Below are positions 53,875 to 63,223 of a stretch of DNA of 64,000 nt, one piece after another. The notes beneath the pieces are model-generated. The model saw only the letters and a list, made by a program, of their open reading frames with translations. It ran no database searches and had not been told where the DNA came from. The DNA is from Sphingomonas sp. Leaf230. Lineage in GTDB: Bacteria > Pseudomonadota > Alphaproteobacteria > Sphingomonadales > Sphingomonadaceae. The stretch spans positions 672,462 to 736,461 of the forward strand of contig NZ_LMKW01000001.1 of assembly GCF_001421745.1 (NCBI RefSeq). Direction: 5' to 3'. The translations under genes and the position numbers were made by a program. Numbering within the stretch: position 1 is the stretch's first letter; every line of letters starts with the position of its first letter.

Positions 53875-54606
53875 TCAGTCCGTGGGCAGGACCTGGGCAT
53901 CGCCATAGCCGCGCTCGGCGACTGCGTCACGCGCGCGTTGCAGGCTGATGGCATCTTTGAACGGGCCAATGCGGACGCGGTACAGGCCACCGCCTTCGAC
54001 CACGTCCGCATCGAGGCGCTTGGCCAATGCGGTCGCGCGCGCTTCGTTCGAGAAGGTCGCGACCTGCAACAGATACCGACGGCCGGGTACCGGCGTCACC
54101 GGTGCACGAGACGGCAGGGTGTCGGTGCTCATCGCGCGAGTATAGGCGGCGGGTTGCAGAGCGACCGCCTTACCCGCCCGCAGCAGTGAAGCGTCCCGCA
54201 CGGACGGCACAATCGCACGGATACGGACGGTTGCGACCTGATGGCGGTCGGTGCCGAGCATGTGCGCCGCGGCACGGGACAGGTCGATCATCCGGTCACG
54301 ACGACCGGGGCCGCGGTCGTTGATGCGGACCAAGATCGACCGGCCGGTCTCGATCGAGGTGACTTCGACGAAAGACCCGAGCGGCAGCGTGCGATGCGCC
54401 GCGGTCATCGCATCCGGATCGAACGCCTCGCCCGATGCCGTGCGGTTGCCCGACAATTCGTCTCCGTACCAGCTTGCGGTACCGGTATCCTGATAGCTGC
54501 CGTACAGCCCGCCGCCAGCCGACAGTATCGCGCCACCGCTTTCGCGCGCGTGACCACAGGCGGCGAGCGCGAACGCCAGGCTTAAGGCCCTAGCGCTCGA
54601 CCGCAT
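53875..54606 (-). CDS. rlpA: RlpA-type septal lytic transglycosylase lipoprotein
   Basis: RlpA cleaves denuded glycan strands at the septum in some bacteria. The 243-residue product has a lipobox (LAFALAAC) and a double-psi beta-barrel domain (about 40-125: [46 protein letters not shown]). A C-terminal SPOR domain (about 175-243: [42 protein letters not shown]) targets division sites. The start ATG 54606 lies 17 nt inside the mltB coding end. Its neighbours mltB and dacC are also cell-wall enzymes. Confidence 0.92.
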   Translation of the reverse strand: MRSSARALSLAFALAACGHARESGGAILSAGGGLYGSYQDTGTASWYGDELSGNRTASGEAFDPDAMTAAHRTLPLGSFVEVTSIETGRSILVRINDRGPGRRDRMIDLSRAAAHMLGTDRHQVATVRIRAIVPSVRDASLLRAGKAVALQPAAYTRAMSTDTLPSRAPVTPVPGRRYLLQVATFSNEARATALAKRLDADVVEGGGLYRVRIGPFKDAISLQRARDAVAERGYGDAQVLPTD

Positions 54607-55636
54607 CGGCCAGCAACCCGACCGACAGCGCATAGAAATTCGAACAATTGTAATCGAGGATCACGCGGTAGTTGCTGGTCAGCAGATAGGCCGTCGCGCC
54701 GGGGCCATCCGGTTCAAGCAATGTCGCCATCACCGAACCGTCCAGCGATCGACCGTTTTGCGCGCTGACGCCCAACGCGCGCCACTCGGCGATCGTCCGC
54801 CAGCCGCTATGCCGTTCGAACACGCGCGGGCAGCGCGGCGAGACGAGGCGGTTGCGGACCTGCGATCGGTCGAACCCGGCGGGCACGTTGACCGCAACCC
54901 CCCAGGGCTGACCAGCCCGCCAGCCGGCGTCAACGAAATAGTTGCCGATCGACGCGAGCGTATCGGCAGGGCTGTTCCAAATGTCCGCGCGGCCATCGCC
55001 ATCCCCGTCTCGTGCGATCCGCAGGTAGATGGACGGCAGGAACTGCGGGTTGCCCATGGCCCCTGCCCAGCTTCCCTTCAATTGCGACCGCGTCACGCCG
55101 CGGTCGAGCATCTTCAACCCAGCGATGAACTCGCCCGCGAACAGTGACCTCCGTCGGCCTTCATAGGCAAGGCTCGCGAGCGATCGCAGGAGATCGAAGT
55201 CGCCGGTATAGCTGCCGTAGTTCGTCTCATGGCCCCAGATCGCGACCATGACTGATTCCGGAACGCCGGTCTGCTGCTCGATCCGCTGGAGCCGATAGCG
55301 TTGCGCCTGATAGGTTTGGCGACCGCGAGCGATCCGTGCCGCGTCGACATGCTGCGTCCGATACGGCGCGAAGGCGGGTATCGCGCTGGAGTTCGTTGCG
55401 CCCGGCTGTGCCCGGTCGAGTTCGATCACGCGGGGGTTGAGCGTCATCGTCGGAAAGACCGCATCCGCCGTACGCCCGCTGACACCATCGGCCAGCGCCT
55501 GCTGACGCAGTTCGCGCATATACGACTGAAACCCTGCGTCGTCCTGCGCGACCGCCGGTCCGCCAACGGACAGCATTGCGATCGCACCGAAAGCGCCGTT
55601 GCGCAGCCAAGTCGCTGCTCGTGTTACCCCACCCAT
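54590..55636 (-). CDS. mltB: Lytic murein transglycosylase B-type
   Basis: This enzyme cleaves the glycan backbone to leave 1,6-anhydromuramic ends. The 348-residue chain has a signal peptide ([15 protein letters not shown]). The MltB core includes [32 protein letters not shown] with the catalytic Glu, [17 protein letters not shown], and the calcium-binding-like [25 protein letters not shown]. The C-terminus ends with [13 protein letters not shown], the peptidoglycan-binding-like tail. ATG 55636 begins the leader; the in-frame extension to 55750 is not conserved. There is no lipobox, so it is soluble or membrane-associated. Confidence 0.93.
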   Translation of the reverse strand: MGGVTRAATWLRNGAFGAIAMLSVGGPAVAQDDAGFQSYMRELRQQALADGVSGRTADAVFPTMTLNPRVIELDRAQPGATNSSAIPAFAPYRTQHVDAARIARGRQTYQAQRYRLQRIEQQTGVPESVMVAIWGHETNYGSYTGDFDLLRSLASLAYEGRRRSLFAGEFIAGLKMLDRGVTRSQLKGSWAGAMGNPQFLPSIYLRIARDGDGDGRADIWNSPADTLASIGNYFVDAGWRAGQPWGVAVNVPAGFDRSQVRNRLVSPRCPRVFERHSGWRTIAEWRALGVSAQNGRSLDGSVMATLLEPDGPGATAYLLTSNYRVILDYNCSNFYALSVGLLADAVER

Positions 55637-55893
55637 GTCGGAGGATGTGCCACAGACACCAGCGGATCGGAACCTCGCATCGTCGCACGGTTGCCACGCA
55701 CAGGCGCTTGATAGCACCGAGCGGAAGCGTGTCGCGCGAACCCGGCCCAACGATCTAGACCGTTGCCGCCGACTACAGACTCTCCTTCATCGGGCACGGC
55801 ACCTTTTACCCTGTCGGCAATTCCGGCTATCGGCCTGCCATTCGAGGGGCGGCGGTGGCAAACACCGAGACCGACGGAACGAGGAGTGATGCC
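55637..55893. other. Divergent upstream region of mltB and astB
   Basis: No gene or repeat is supported in these 257 nt. Possible small frames are antisense continuations. The only clear signal is the ribosome-binding site GAGGAG (55881-55886) for astB. Confidence 0.5.
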
Positions 55894-57183
55894 GTGATCG
55901 AGGTCAATTTCGATGGAATCGTCGGTCCGACCCACAATTACGCGGGGCTCTCGATCGGCAACCGTGCGTCGTCCGCCAATGCCGGTGCTGTGTCCGCCCC
56001 GCGTCTTGCCGCACTTCAGGGCATGGGCAAGATGCGTCGCCTGATGGCCATGGGCCTGAAGCAAGGCGTCTTCCTGCCGCACGTCAGGCCGCAAGTCGAT
56101 TGGCTGAGGACGTTAGGCTTCGCGGGTTCCGATGCGGAAGTCCTGGCGTCCGCATGGGCTGCCGACAGAGCGCTGGTCGCCAATGCCATGTCGGCATCGT
56201 CGATGTGGACAGCGAATGCGGGCACGGTGTCCCCTGCAACGGACACACGTGACGGCCTTTGCCATATCTCGGTCGCGAACCTGTCGACGATGCCGCACCG
56301 CGCGATCGAGGCCGTGCAGACCGAACGACAACTCCGCCTCGCGTTTTCAGACGCGCGGCATTTTCAGGTGCATTCCCCCCTGCCCGCCGCATTCGGGGAT
56401 GAAGGCGCAGCCAACTTCATGCGGCTGGTCTCGCCCGCCGGCGGCGCGGCGGTAGAGATGTTCGTCTATGGCGAGGATCAGGCTGGTGGCTTCCCCTCGC
56501 GTCAGCACCGCAGTGCGAGCGAGGCGGTAGCACGCCGCCACGGCCTCGATCCCCGCCATACGCTGATGGTTCGGCAAAGCGAGGCGGCGATCGCGGCGGG
56601 TGCTTTCCATAATGACGTTGTCGCAGTGGCCAACGGTCACGTCCTGTTCGCGCATGAGCAGGCGTTCGCCGACCCTCGCGCACTGTACGATGCGGTGGCG
56701 GCGCTCGTCCCCGACGCGGTGATCGTCGAGGTTCCGGCAGATCGCGTGAGCCTCGATACGGCAATCCGGACGTATCTGTTCAATTCCCAGCTGGTCACGA
56801 TGCCGGATGGAGGAATGACCCTCGTCCTGCCGGCCGAAGCACGCGAGCATGTCGATGTCTGGACCTGGCTGTCGGAATTGATCGCAACCGGGGGGCCGAT
56901 CACCCGACTGGAGATCGTCGACGTCCGCGAATCTATGCGCAACGGCGGCGGTCCCGCGTGTCTCCGGCTTCGCGTTCAGGTCGATGCGGAAGCGTTTGCG
57001 GCGATCGATCGCCGCTTCCTGCTTGATGGTGCTGCCTGCGACCGGATCGAAGCGGTCATTGCGCGCGAATGGCCCGAAGCGATTGCGCCTGATGACCTGG
57101 GCAATCCCTGTCTTTGGGAGCAGTGTCTGCGTGCCCGCTCGGCCTTGACCGCAGCGCTCGATTTTAGCCCTGACGAGATCTGA
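55894..57183 (+). CDS. astB: N-succinylarginine dihydrolase AstB
   Basis: AstB releases ammonia and CO2 from N2-succinyl-L-arginine to give succinylornithine, step two of arginine succinyltransferase catabolism. The 429-residue protein has the expected VNFDGIVGPTHNYAGLSIGN, SMWTANAGTVSP, catalytic-region FGDEGAANFMRL, GAFHNDVVAVAN (His/Asn), and MRNGGGPACLRLRV with the catalytic Cys. GTG 55894 sits 7 nt after GAGGAG. None of the other ast genes is in the window, so the pathway partners must be elsewhere. It is convergent with the TonB-dependent receptor. Confidence 0.95.
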   Translation: MIEVNFDGIVGPTHNYAGLSIGNRASSANAGAVSAPRLAALQGMGKMRRLMAMGLKQGVFLPHVRPQVDWLRTLGFAGSDAEVLASAWAADRALVANAMSASSMWTANAGTVSPATDTRDGLCHISVANLSTMPHRAIEAVQTERQLRLAFSDARHFQVHSPLPAAFGDEGAANFMRLVSPAGGAAVEMFVYGEDQAGGFPSRQHRSASEAVARRHGLDPRHTLMVRQSEAAIAAGAFHNDVVAVANGHVLFAHEQAFADPRALYDAVAALVPDAVIVEVPADRVSLDTAIRTYLFNSQLVTMPDGGMTLVLPAEAREHVDVWTWLSELIATGGPITRLEIVDVRESMRNGGGPACLRLRVQVDAEAFAAIDRRFLLDGAACDRIEAVIAREWPEAIAPDDLGNPCLWEQCLRARSALTAALDFSPDEI

Positions 57184-57184
57184 T

Positions 57185-57217
57185 CGGTGGCGCACTCTCG
57201 CCAGGAGTGCGCCACCG
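57185..57217. terminator. Strong stem between convergent astB and receptor gene
   Basis: A perfect 13-bp stem: CGGTGGCGCACTC (57185-57197) and GAGTGCGCCACCG (57205-57217) around a 7-nt loop. It begins just after the astB stop and ends 20 nt before the receptor stop. No long T tract is present on either strand, but the stem's strength and position suggest a shared transcription end. Confidence 0.6.
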
Positions 57218-57236
57218 GATCGCTTGCGGATTCAGA

Positions 57237-60200
57237 CTACATCTTGAAGCGCGCGCCCATCAGGAACGTGCGGCCAAAGTGGTTGTTTTCGTAGTTCCGG
57301 TTCGCGTCGAGATCGGTGTAGCGGCTGCGATAATTGTCGGTGAGGTTCGTTCCCTCCAGCGAGACCTCGACCGCTGGCGTCAACTTGTAACGAAGCGAGG
57401 CGTCGACGTTCAGGGTCGAATTATACCCCTCGAACAGGTTGCCCGTCGCCGAACTGCCGTCGATGTACGGGCTGCGATAGCTGACGGACCCGCGCGCGCT
57501 GAACTTCTTGTCCTCGTAATAGAGCGTGCCGTTATACGCGCGCTTCGACAGGCCGTAGAGCGTTGCCGTGCGCGTCGTGTTCGGCAACGCACCGAGCACG
57601 CCACCGGGCGTCACGACGGCGCCTGTCACCGGGTTGAAGGTTGGCCGGGTCACGGCGGTGGCAGGCCCCCCTTGCGAATAGCCTGCGCTCGAATCGACAA
57701 AGGTTGCATTCGCCAGGAACCCGAAGTTCTTGAGGAACCCGGGGAGGAAGCGGAAGCTCGATTGGAGCGAAATCTCCATCCCCTTCAGCGAGGCGCCTTC
57801 GCCGTTGACGGGTGCGTTGATCTGCCAGAGCTGTCCCTCCGGTGCTCCCGCCGCGGGTGAGCTGGCGGGGATCACCGACAGCGGTAGACCCGTCGAGGCG
57901 AACGACCCGCTCCGGGTCTGTGTCACGGTAAAGCTCTCGATGTTCTTCTTAAACACTGCGACGGAGAAGATCGATTGCGGCGCGAAATACCATTCGGCTG
58001 CCAGATCGAACGCGGTCGCGCGGAACGGCTTCAGCAACGGGTTGCCGAACGTCACGCGGTAGTTGAACCCGTCGACCGAACCACCCGGCGTGAGGCTGCC
58101 GAGGCCAGGGCGCGTCAGCACCTTGGCGATCGCGCCGCGCAGGATGACCTTCTCGGTCGGGAATAGCGCGACGTTCATGGCGGGCAGCCAGTCGTCGTAG
58201 CTCCGCCCAACCGTGGCCGGCGTGTTGACGGTGACGCCGCCGACGGCCGCGGACGAGATGCCGGTCGATTTCTGCGCGGTATGGGCATAGCGCATGCCGG
58301 CGTTCGCGGCGTAGTTCAGGCCGAACATGTCGCCCTTGATGTCGAACTCGGCATAGCCCCCGGTCACCTCTTCGACGACGCTGCGGGTATCGCCTACCAG
58401 CACGGTCGGCGTGCGGTTGTAGAGCTTGGTATAGGCAGCCGCCGCATCGATGTTCGGCACCAGGAAGCTCGTGGTCGTCCCCGCGGGCTGCCCAGCCTTG
58501 CCGAGATTGAAGATCTCGCCAAGGCTTCCGGCGGGGAAGCCATAGACCGCGGTGGGACCGAACAGCGTGTTGGGCGAGCAGGTAAGCGTGCCGAGCACGA
58601 CGTCCTTCCCGCCCGCATTCGGGCAGACCACGGCATCGCGTGAGAAGCCCGCGGTATCGAACGAGAAGCGGCGATACATGCCGCCAGCCTTGATCTGGAA
58701 CCCTTCGGCGACATCCCATTCGGTGCGCAGCTGCGCGGTACGAAACTTGTTGATCGTTTCGGACGGCCGATCGCGAATTTCCGCCAGTTGGAAGTTCGCC
58801 GGATCGGTGACGCTGGTACCGAAAGTAAGCTTCGGCCGCTTCATGTCGGTATAGTCGTAGCTATACCCCTGCGCATCGCGATCATCGAACACGAAGGTCG
58901 TCTCGACCGGGATCGTGGCATCCGACTTGGAGAAGCCGCCCAGCAGCGTGAAGCGGAGCTTGTCCGTCACGTCCTGATCCCAGCTTCCGCCAAGCTGATA
59001 GAATTCAGTCTGCGATTTACGCAGATAATGCTCGGTGCGGACCCACGCGTCGTTCAGCGTCGCCTTGACGAGATTGTTGTTGGCATCGATCGTATAGTTG
59101 TTGATGTCGATCGAGCGCTCGTTGGAGCGCAGCAGCACTTCACCCCATTTCTCTTCGCGGGTTTCCTTGAACCGCGAATACAGGCCGTCGATCGAGACCT
59201 TCGTCGATTCGGTCGGCGCCCACTGGATACTGCCGGTGATACCGAGCCGCTCCCTGTCGTGACGGACCGAGCCGTAGCGCGGGATGCGTGGGTGGAAGGC
59301 GAGCGCTGCCGTGTCACAAATCGCCGAATTGGTATAGGTGCCCCCGCGGTTCGGTGCGGTGAAGCACGGCGTTCCCCCTACCGAGTCGAACACGCCTTGC
59401 GCCCAGCGAACGCTGTTGTTGCCGAGTTCCAAATTGTTCGTTTTGGTATAAGCCCCCGACAGCGCCATGCCGAACGTGCCGTCGGCCGATTTCCACGACA
59501 GCAGGCCCGCCAGACGCGGTCCGAAATTCTTGCTGAGGTCGTTATAGCTCGCTTGCGCCGAGCCGACGAGCGTGAAGCCGGTCTTGCCACCCAGCGGATT
59601 GCCGGTGTTGAGGTCGACCACCGCGCCGAGCGAACCTTCGTCCAGCGACGCCTCGGCGGTCTTGTGGACGACGATCGAATTGAACAGCTCGGAGGCGAAG
59701 ACGTTAAAATCGAACGCACGATCGCGGTTCGAGCTCGCGCCGTCGGTCGACGTAGCGACCGTCTCCAGGCCGTTGACCCGGACGCGCGTAAACTGCGCAC
59801 CAAGCCCGCGTACGGTGATCGCGCGGCCCTCGCCTGCGTCGCGCTGGATCGAGATACCGGGAATACGCTGCAACGACTCAGCCAGGTTCTGGTCGGGAAA
59901 CTTGGCGATGTCCTCGGCAACGATCGCATCGACCGACGACACCGACTGACGCTTGACGTTGAGCGCCGCGTCGAGCGAGCGCCGGAAGCCGGTAACGATG
60001 ATCTCGGCGGTCGGACTGTCGGCGGATACCGTCTCGGGTACGGTTTCGGGCGAGTTTTGCGATGCGGTCGTCGCGGCGGGATCCGCCGGTTGCCCCTCAG
60101 GGACGACTGCGGTCTGTGCCGGTGACGGATCGACCTGAGCTGGTGTCCCTGGGCTCACGCTATTCGGTATCTGCGCGGCTTGCGCAACTGCGGTTGCCGG

Positions 60201-60287
60201 CATCGCCAGTGCCAGCACGAGGCTGCCGGCGGAAATCCCGCCAAGCCAGTTCAGTCGCCGATCCGTTGCTGCTGTTTGCATGCCCAT
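57237..60287 (-). CDS. TonB-dependent outer-membrane receptor
   Basis: A 1016-residue 22-stranded TonB-dependent transporter. The signal peptide ends PATAVAQ near residue 36. A long Pro/Thr/Ala-rich linker (about 40-95) precedes the TonB box region AEIIVTGFRRSLDAALNVKRQ. The plug domain follows (VVAEDIAKFPDQNLAESLQRIPGISI-like, about 120-245). The barrel ends in the typical terminal aromatic strand GARFKM preceded by FGRTFLMG. The sequence type resembles the TIGR01782 group linked to carbohydrate uptake. ATG 60287 has GGAG upstream. It is the last gene of a kduD-kdgK-esterase set but has its own promoter at 60483-60511. Confidence 0.9.
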   Translation of the reverse strand: MGMQTAATDRRLNWLGGISAGSLVLALAMPATAVAQAAQIPNSVSPGTPAQVDPSPAQTAVVPEGQPADPAATTASQNSPETVPETVSADSPTAEIIVTGFRRSLDAALNVKRQSVSSVDAIVAEDIAKFPDQNLAESLQRIPGISIQRDAGEGRAITVRGLGAQFTRVRVNGLETVATSTDGASSNRDRAFDFNVFASELFNSIVVHKTAEASLDEGSLGAVVDLNTGNPLGGKTGFTLVGSAQASYNDLSKNFGPRLAGLLSWKSADGTFGMALSGAYTKTNNLELGNNSVRWAQGVFDSVGGTPCFTAPNRGGTYTNSAICDTAALAFHPRIPRYGSVRHDRERLGITGSIQWAPTESTKVSIDGLYSRFKETREEKWGEVLLRSNERSIDINNYTIDANNNLVKATLNDAWVRTEHYLRKSQTEFYQLGGSWDQDVTDKLRFTLLGGFSKSDATIPVETTFVFDDRDAQGYSYDYTDMKRPKLTFGTSVTDPANFQLAEIRDRPSETINKFRTAQLRTEWDVAEGFQIKAGGMYRRFSFDTAGFSRDAVVCPNAGGKDVVLGTLTCSPNTLFGPTAVYGFPAGSLGEIFNLGKAGQPAGTTTSFLVPNIDAAAAYTKLYNRTPTVLVGDTRSVVEEVTGGYAEFDIKGDMFGLNYAANAGMRYAHTAQKSTGISSAAVGGVTVNTPATVGRSYDDWLPAMNVALFPTEKVILRGAIAKVLTRPGLGSLTPGGSVDGFNYRVTFGNPLLKPFRATAFDLAAEWYFAPQSIFSVAVFKKNIESFTVTQTRSGSFASTGLPLSVIPASSPAAGAPEGQLWQINAPVNGEGASLKGMEISLQSSFRFLPGFLKNFGFLANATFVDSSAGYSQGGPATAVTRPTFNPVTGAVVTPGGVLGALPNTTRTATLYGLSKRAYNGTLYYEDKKFSARGSVSYRSPYIDGSSATGNLFEGYNSTLNVDASLRYKLTPAVEVSLEGTNLTDNYRSRYTDLDANRNYENNHFGRTFLMGARFKM

Positions 60288-60466
60288 TGCTCCACTCCCC
60301 GTCGGGTCAACATCGATGACACCGGTTGCGACGTCGGCTGCTTGCCGCGTCGCAACCGCCCTGATGATCTTGGGGAACAAGACCCGTTACTTTCGAACGG
60401 GTGCATCTCATCCTCTCCTGAACAGCCAGTTGTTGCTGGTCCGCTCCCGGTTCCTGTCTATGCTTA

Positions 60467-60480
60467 GGTAACCGGTGTCA
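60467..60480 (-). promoter_or_regulatory. Candidate LacI/GntR-type operator at the receptor start site
   Basis: On the minus strand the site reads TGACACCGGTTACC, centred on the palindrome ACCGGT (60471-60476). It overlaps the predicted transcription start of the receptor gene promoter. Related CCGGT-centred sites are typical of LacI-family sugar regulators in sphingomonads and xanthomonads. The dyad arms outside the core match poorly, so this is a candidate only. Confidence 0.35.
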
Positions 60481-60482
60481 GG

Positions 60483-60511
60483 ACAATGTCGCACGATCGT
60501 TTACGTGTCAA
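60483..60511 (-). promoter_or_regulatory. Predicted promoter of the TonB-dependent receptor gene
   Basis: A perfect -35 hexamer TTGACA (minus strand, 60511-60506) is separated by exactly 17 nt from CATTGT (60488-60483), a -10 with three consensus positions. Start of transcription would fall near 60476, leaving a leader of about 190 nt. Within that leader, 60382-60402 forms a 7-bp hairpin. Confidence 0.5.
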
Positions 60512-60524
60512 CATGCGCCTGAGA

Positions 60525-62084
60525 TCAACTGCCTGGTTGGATGTACGGAACGCGCGCGAACAGCTCGCGCTGCCAGCGACGCGGATCGGCCTCGAGACGT
60601 GAATTCGCATCGAAGATCATCGTCGCGCGCGTGGTCAGGTCATAGCGCGGCCAAAGCGGAACGCCTGCGTGGTGCGGATCGCCGGTACGCGCGAACGCGA
60701 CGAAACTGTCCTGCATCGCTTTGGATACGGAATGGGCATCCGCGCCGATACCAGTCTGGGATCCTGCAGCATCCAGAGTGCCGAACACCAACGGGATATC
60801 CATCGTGTGGAAGGCACCGCGACGCGGATCCGTGCGCGACGCGAAGTCGACCTGGTACACCCAGGCGGGTGAATCGCTCGTTGCACGTGCTTCGGCCTCG
60901 ATCACCTGCCCGCGCCAGCTTCTTCCTGCGGTGGTGGCGTCGTAGAACACATCGAGCGGCGACCACGCTGGGTATCGCGCGCGGTATGCAGCGACGACCC
61001 ATTCGGGCAGTATGTCGATCTTGAGTTCCGGCGCCATGCGGGCCGCCAGATTGGCCCAGTCGAGACCACTCACCTTAGCAGAATCCGGACCTATAAACCC
61101 GCGCGTCTCGTCATGCGTGTTGCCCAGGATCATTGGGATACCGTTGCCCAACGGGTTGGCATCGGGCCAGAACGGATGTCGCGTCAGCCAGGTCATGTCG
61201 AGCACCGGCCCGAAATACACGCCGCCTTCCATCACCGGATCGGTCGTGTCGAGCGCCTCGACAAGCTTTGTCGCAGATAGCGTCAACAACAGCGACAGAT
61301 TGGTTTCCGTCACGCCGAGCTTCGCGAGATACGCTCGCGTCCGCGCTGTCGCGTTCAGCGGGCCGGATACCGTCACCTGCTGGCCGCTCATCGTTGCAGC
61401 CCGGTGAAACAGCCCGGCTGCGGCCGGCATCCCCATCATCGTCGCGATCTTCGCACCGCCGCCCGATTGTCCGAATACCATGACCCGTGACGGATCGCCG
61501 CCGAACGCCGCGATATTGTCACGCACCCATTTGAGCGCGAGGATTAAGTCGAGCTGTCCCGCATTGCCGCTGTCCGGAAACCTTGGATCGAGCCGCGTGA
61601 GGTAGAGATAGCCGAACGCGTTGAGCCGGTGGTTGATCGTCACCACGACGCAGTCGCCGCGTGCCGCCAGCGCCTGCCCATCGTTCAACGGATCGGTGAC
61701 GCTGCCGTTCGAATAGGCGCCCCCGTGGATATAGACCATGACCGGCTTGTTGGCGCGGGCGTCGGCCTCGGCGGTCCAGACGTTGAGGAACAGGCAGTCC
61801 TCCGACTGCGGGCCATAAGGTCCCGATTGCGGGGATACCGGTCCGAACTCCTGCGCGGGCCGGTGTTGTCCCGGCATCGGCACTGGTAGCGGCGCCTGGA
61901 ACCGCTCGGCACGACCGTAGCGTATTCCCCTGAATGCGCTGACCTGCCCTTCCGACGTGCCCACGAAATTTCCTGATGGCGTTCGAACCTTGGGGGCCGT
62001 ACTCGCCCTCGCGCGGCTCGCGAGGATCAGTGCGGCCCCGGCGCCTATCGTCGCCCTGCGCGTCCAGCCATCAGCGCCGGACAT
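60525..62084 (-). CDS. Type-B carboxylesterase, exported
   Basis: A 519-residue alpha/beta-hydrolase of the carboxylesterase type B family. The N-terminus is twin-arginine-like (TRRATIGAGAALILASRA), so export by Tat or Sec is likely. Core motifs are GEDCLFLNVWT-like SEDCLFLNVWT, PVMVYIHGGAYSNGS (oxyanion hole), and the nucleophile elbow FGGDPSRVMVFGQSGGGAKI with Ser at the centre. The catalytic His is expected near AFHTMDIPLVFG. It may remove acyl or methyl esters from a glycan, given neighbours kdgK and kduD. Its start overlaps kdgK's end by 14 nt. Confidence 0.9.
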   Translation of the reverse strand: MSGADGWTRRATIGAGAALILASRARASTAPKVRTPSGNFVGTSEGQVSAFRGIRYGRAERFQAPLPVPMPGQHRPAQEFGPVSPQSGPYGPQSEDCLFLNVWTAEADARANKPVMVYIHGGAYSNGSVTDPLNDGQALAARGDCVVVTINHRLNAFGYLYLTRLDPRFPDSGNAGQLDLILALKWVRDNIAAFGGDPSRVMVFGQSGGGAKIATMMGMPAAAGLFHRAATMSGQQVTVSGPLNATARTRAYLAKLGVTETNLSLLLTLSATKLVEALDTTDPVMEGGVYFGPVLDMTWLTRHPFWPDANPLGNGIPMILGNTHDETRGFIGPDSAKVSGLDWANLAARMAPELKIDILPEWVVAAYRARYPAWSPLDVFYDATTAGRSWRGQVIEAEARATSDSPAWVYQVDFASRTDPRRGAFHTMDIPLVFGTLDAAGSQTGIGADAHSVSKAMQDSFVAFARTGDPHHAGVPLWPRYDLTTRATMIFDANSRLEADPRRWQRELFARVPYIQPGS

Positions 62085-63078
62085 CGAGGCCGCCGGCCAG
62101 ATATGCGTCGATATCCGCCTGGCGGAACAGGCTCGCGTCCCCGGGCAACGAGTGTTTCAGCGCAGCGAGCGCCAAGCCGATGCGCGCCGTTTCGGCGATG
62201 TCCTTGCCGGATCGCAATCCGTGTAGGACGCCCGCTGCGAACGCGTCGCCGCCACCGATTCGATCGACAATACCGGCTAGCACGACCTCGTCGGTCTGGG
62301 CGTAGGCGTCGCGCGTGTCGATCCGCGCGGAAAGGCGGTGGAGATCGACATGTTCGACATGGCGCGCGGTCGACGCGATCGTCTGCAAGCGGGGAAACGC
62401 GGCGAACGCGGCCTCCGTCGCTTCGCGTCGGCGATCCTCGGCCTCGCCGGCGAAGTCGCGATCGAGCAGCAGGGCGATATCGCGGTGATTGCCGAACATC
62501 AGGTCGGCATGCTCGACGAGTTGCGTCAGGATCGCGCGCGGGTTCGAGTCCCATCGTTCCCAAAGCTTCCCGCGCCAATTGCCGTCGAAAGAGACCACAA
62601 TCCCGCGTTCCGTCGCGGCACGAACCGCGGCCAGCGCCGCTTTAGCCGGGACCGGGCCGAGCGCCGGGGTGATACCGGACAGATGCAGCCGATCGACGCC
62701 GCCGAGCAGCGAAGTCCAGTCCCAGGTTTCAGCAGGTGCCTCCGCGAACGACGACCAGGCCCGGTCGTAAATGACTTCGGTAGCGCGAAGACCTGCACCG
62801 GACGTCACGAAATACAGCCCCATCCGGTCGCCGCCCAGTGTGATCGTCGACGTGTCGACACCGTGTCCACGCAACGTCGTGATCGCCGTGCGGCCGAGAT
62901 CATTGTCGGGGACCATCGTCGCCATCCCGACGTCGTGGCCGAGCCGTGCAAGCTGCGTCACGACGTTCGCCTCGGCGCCTGCGACCCAGACGTCGAGTTT
63001 CGGCGTCTGCAACAGCAACTCGCGACCTGGCGGGGAAAGCCGCAACATGATCTCGCCGAACGCCAGGAATTTAGTCAT
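62071..63078 (-). CDS. kdgK: 2-keto-3-deoxygluconate kinase KdgK (PfkB family)
   Basis: A 335-residue PfkB-family sugar kinase. The start FLAFGEIMLRLSPPGRELLLQTPKLDVWVAGAEANV is characteristic of KdgK, which phosphorylates 2-dehydro-3-deoxygluconate in the Entner-Doudoroff-linked uronate pathway. The family's second signature is DRIGGGDAFAAGVLHGLRSG (about 273-292), holding the catalytic Asp and anion hole. GAAGGGG lies about 5 nt before the ATG. It is 145 nt downstream of kduD in transcriptional order, an interval with a small GC-rich hairpin (63097-63113) but no gene. Confidence 0.92.
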   Translation of the reverse strand: MTKFLAFGEIMLRLSPPGRELLLQTPKLDVWVAGAEANVVTQLARLGHDVGMATMVPDNDLGRTAITTLRGHGVDTSTITLGGDRMGLYFVTSGAGLRATEVIYDRAWSSFAEAPAETWDWTSLLGGVDRLHLSGITPALGPVPAKAALAAVRAATERGIVVSFDGNWRGKLWERWDSNPRAILTQLVEHADLMFGNHRDIALLLDRDFAGEAEDRRREATEAAFAAFPRLQTIASTARHVEHVDLHRLSARIDTRDAYAQTDEVVLAGIVDRIGGGDAFAAGVLHGLRSGKDIAETARIGLALAALKHSLPGDASLFRQADIDAYLAGGLDVRR

Positions 63079-63223
63079 ATCACCCCTTCATCGAATCCTC
63101 CCAGCGGGGGGAGGAGGGCCACTGCTTGGTCGTGGTGGAGCGGGCGTGCCACGACGGATACGCTAACGGAAGCCCCTTCCCATCGGCTTGAGACAGGTCC
63201 TCACCCCCGTGTCGGGACGAACG

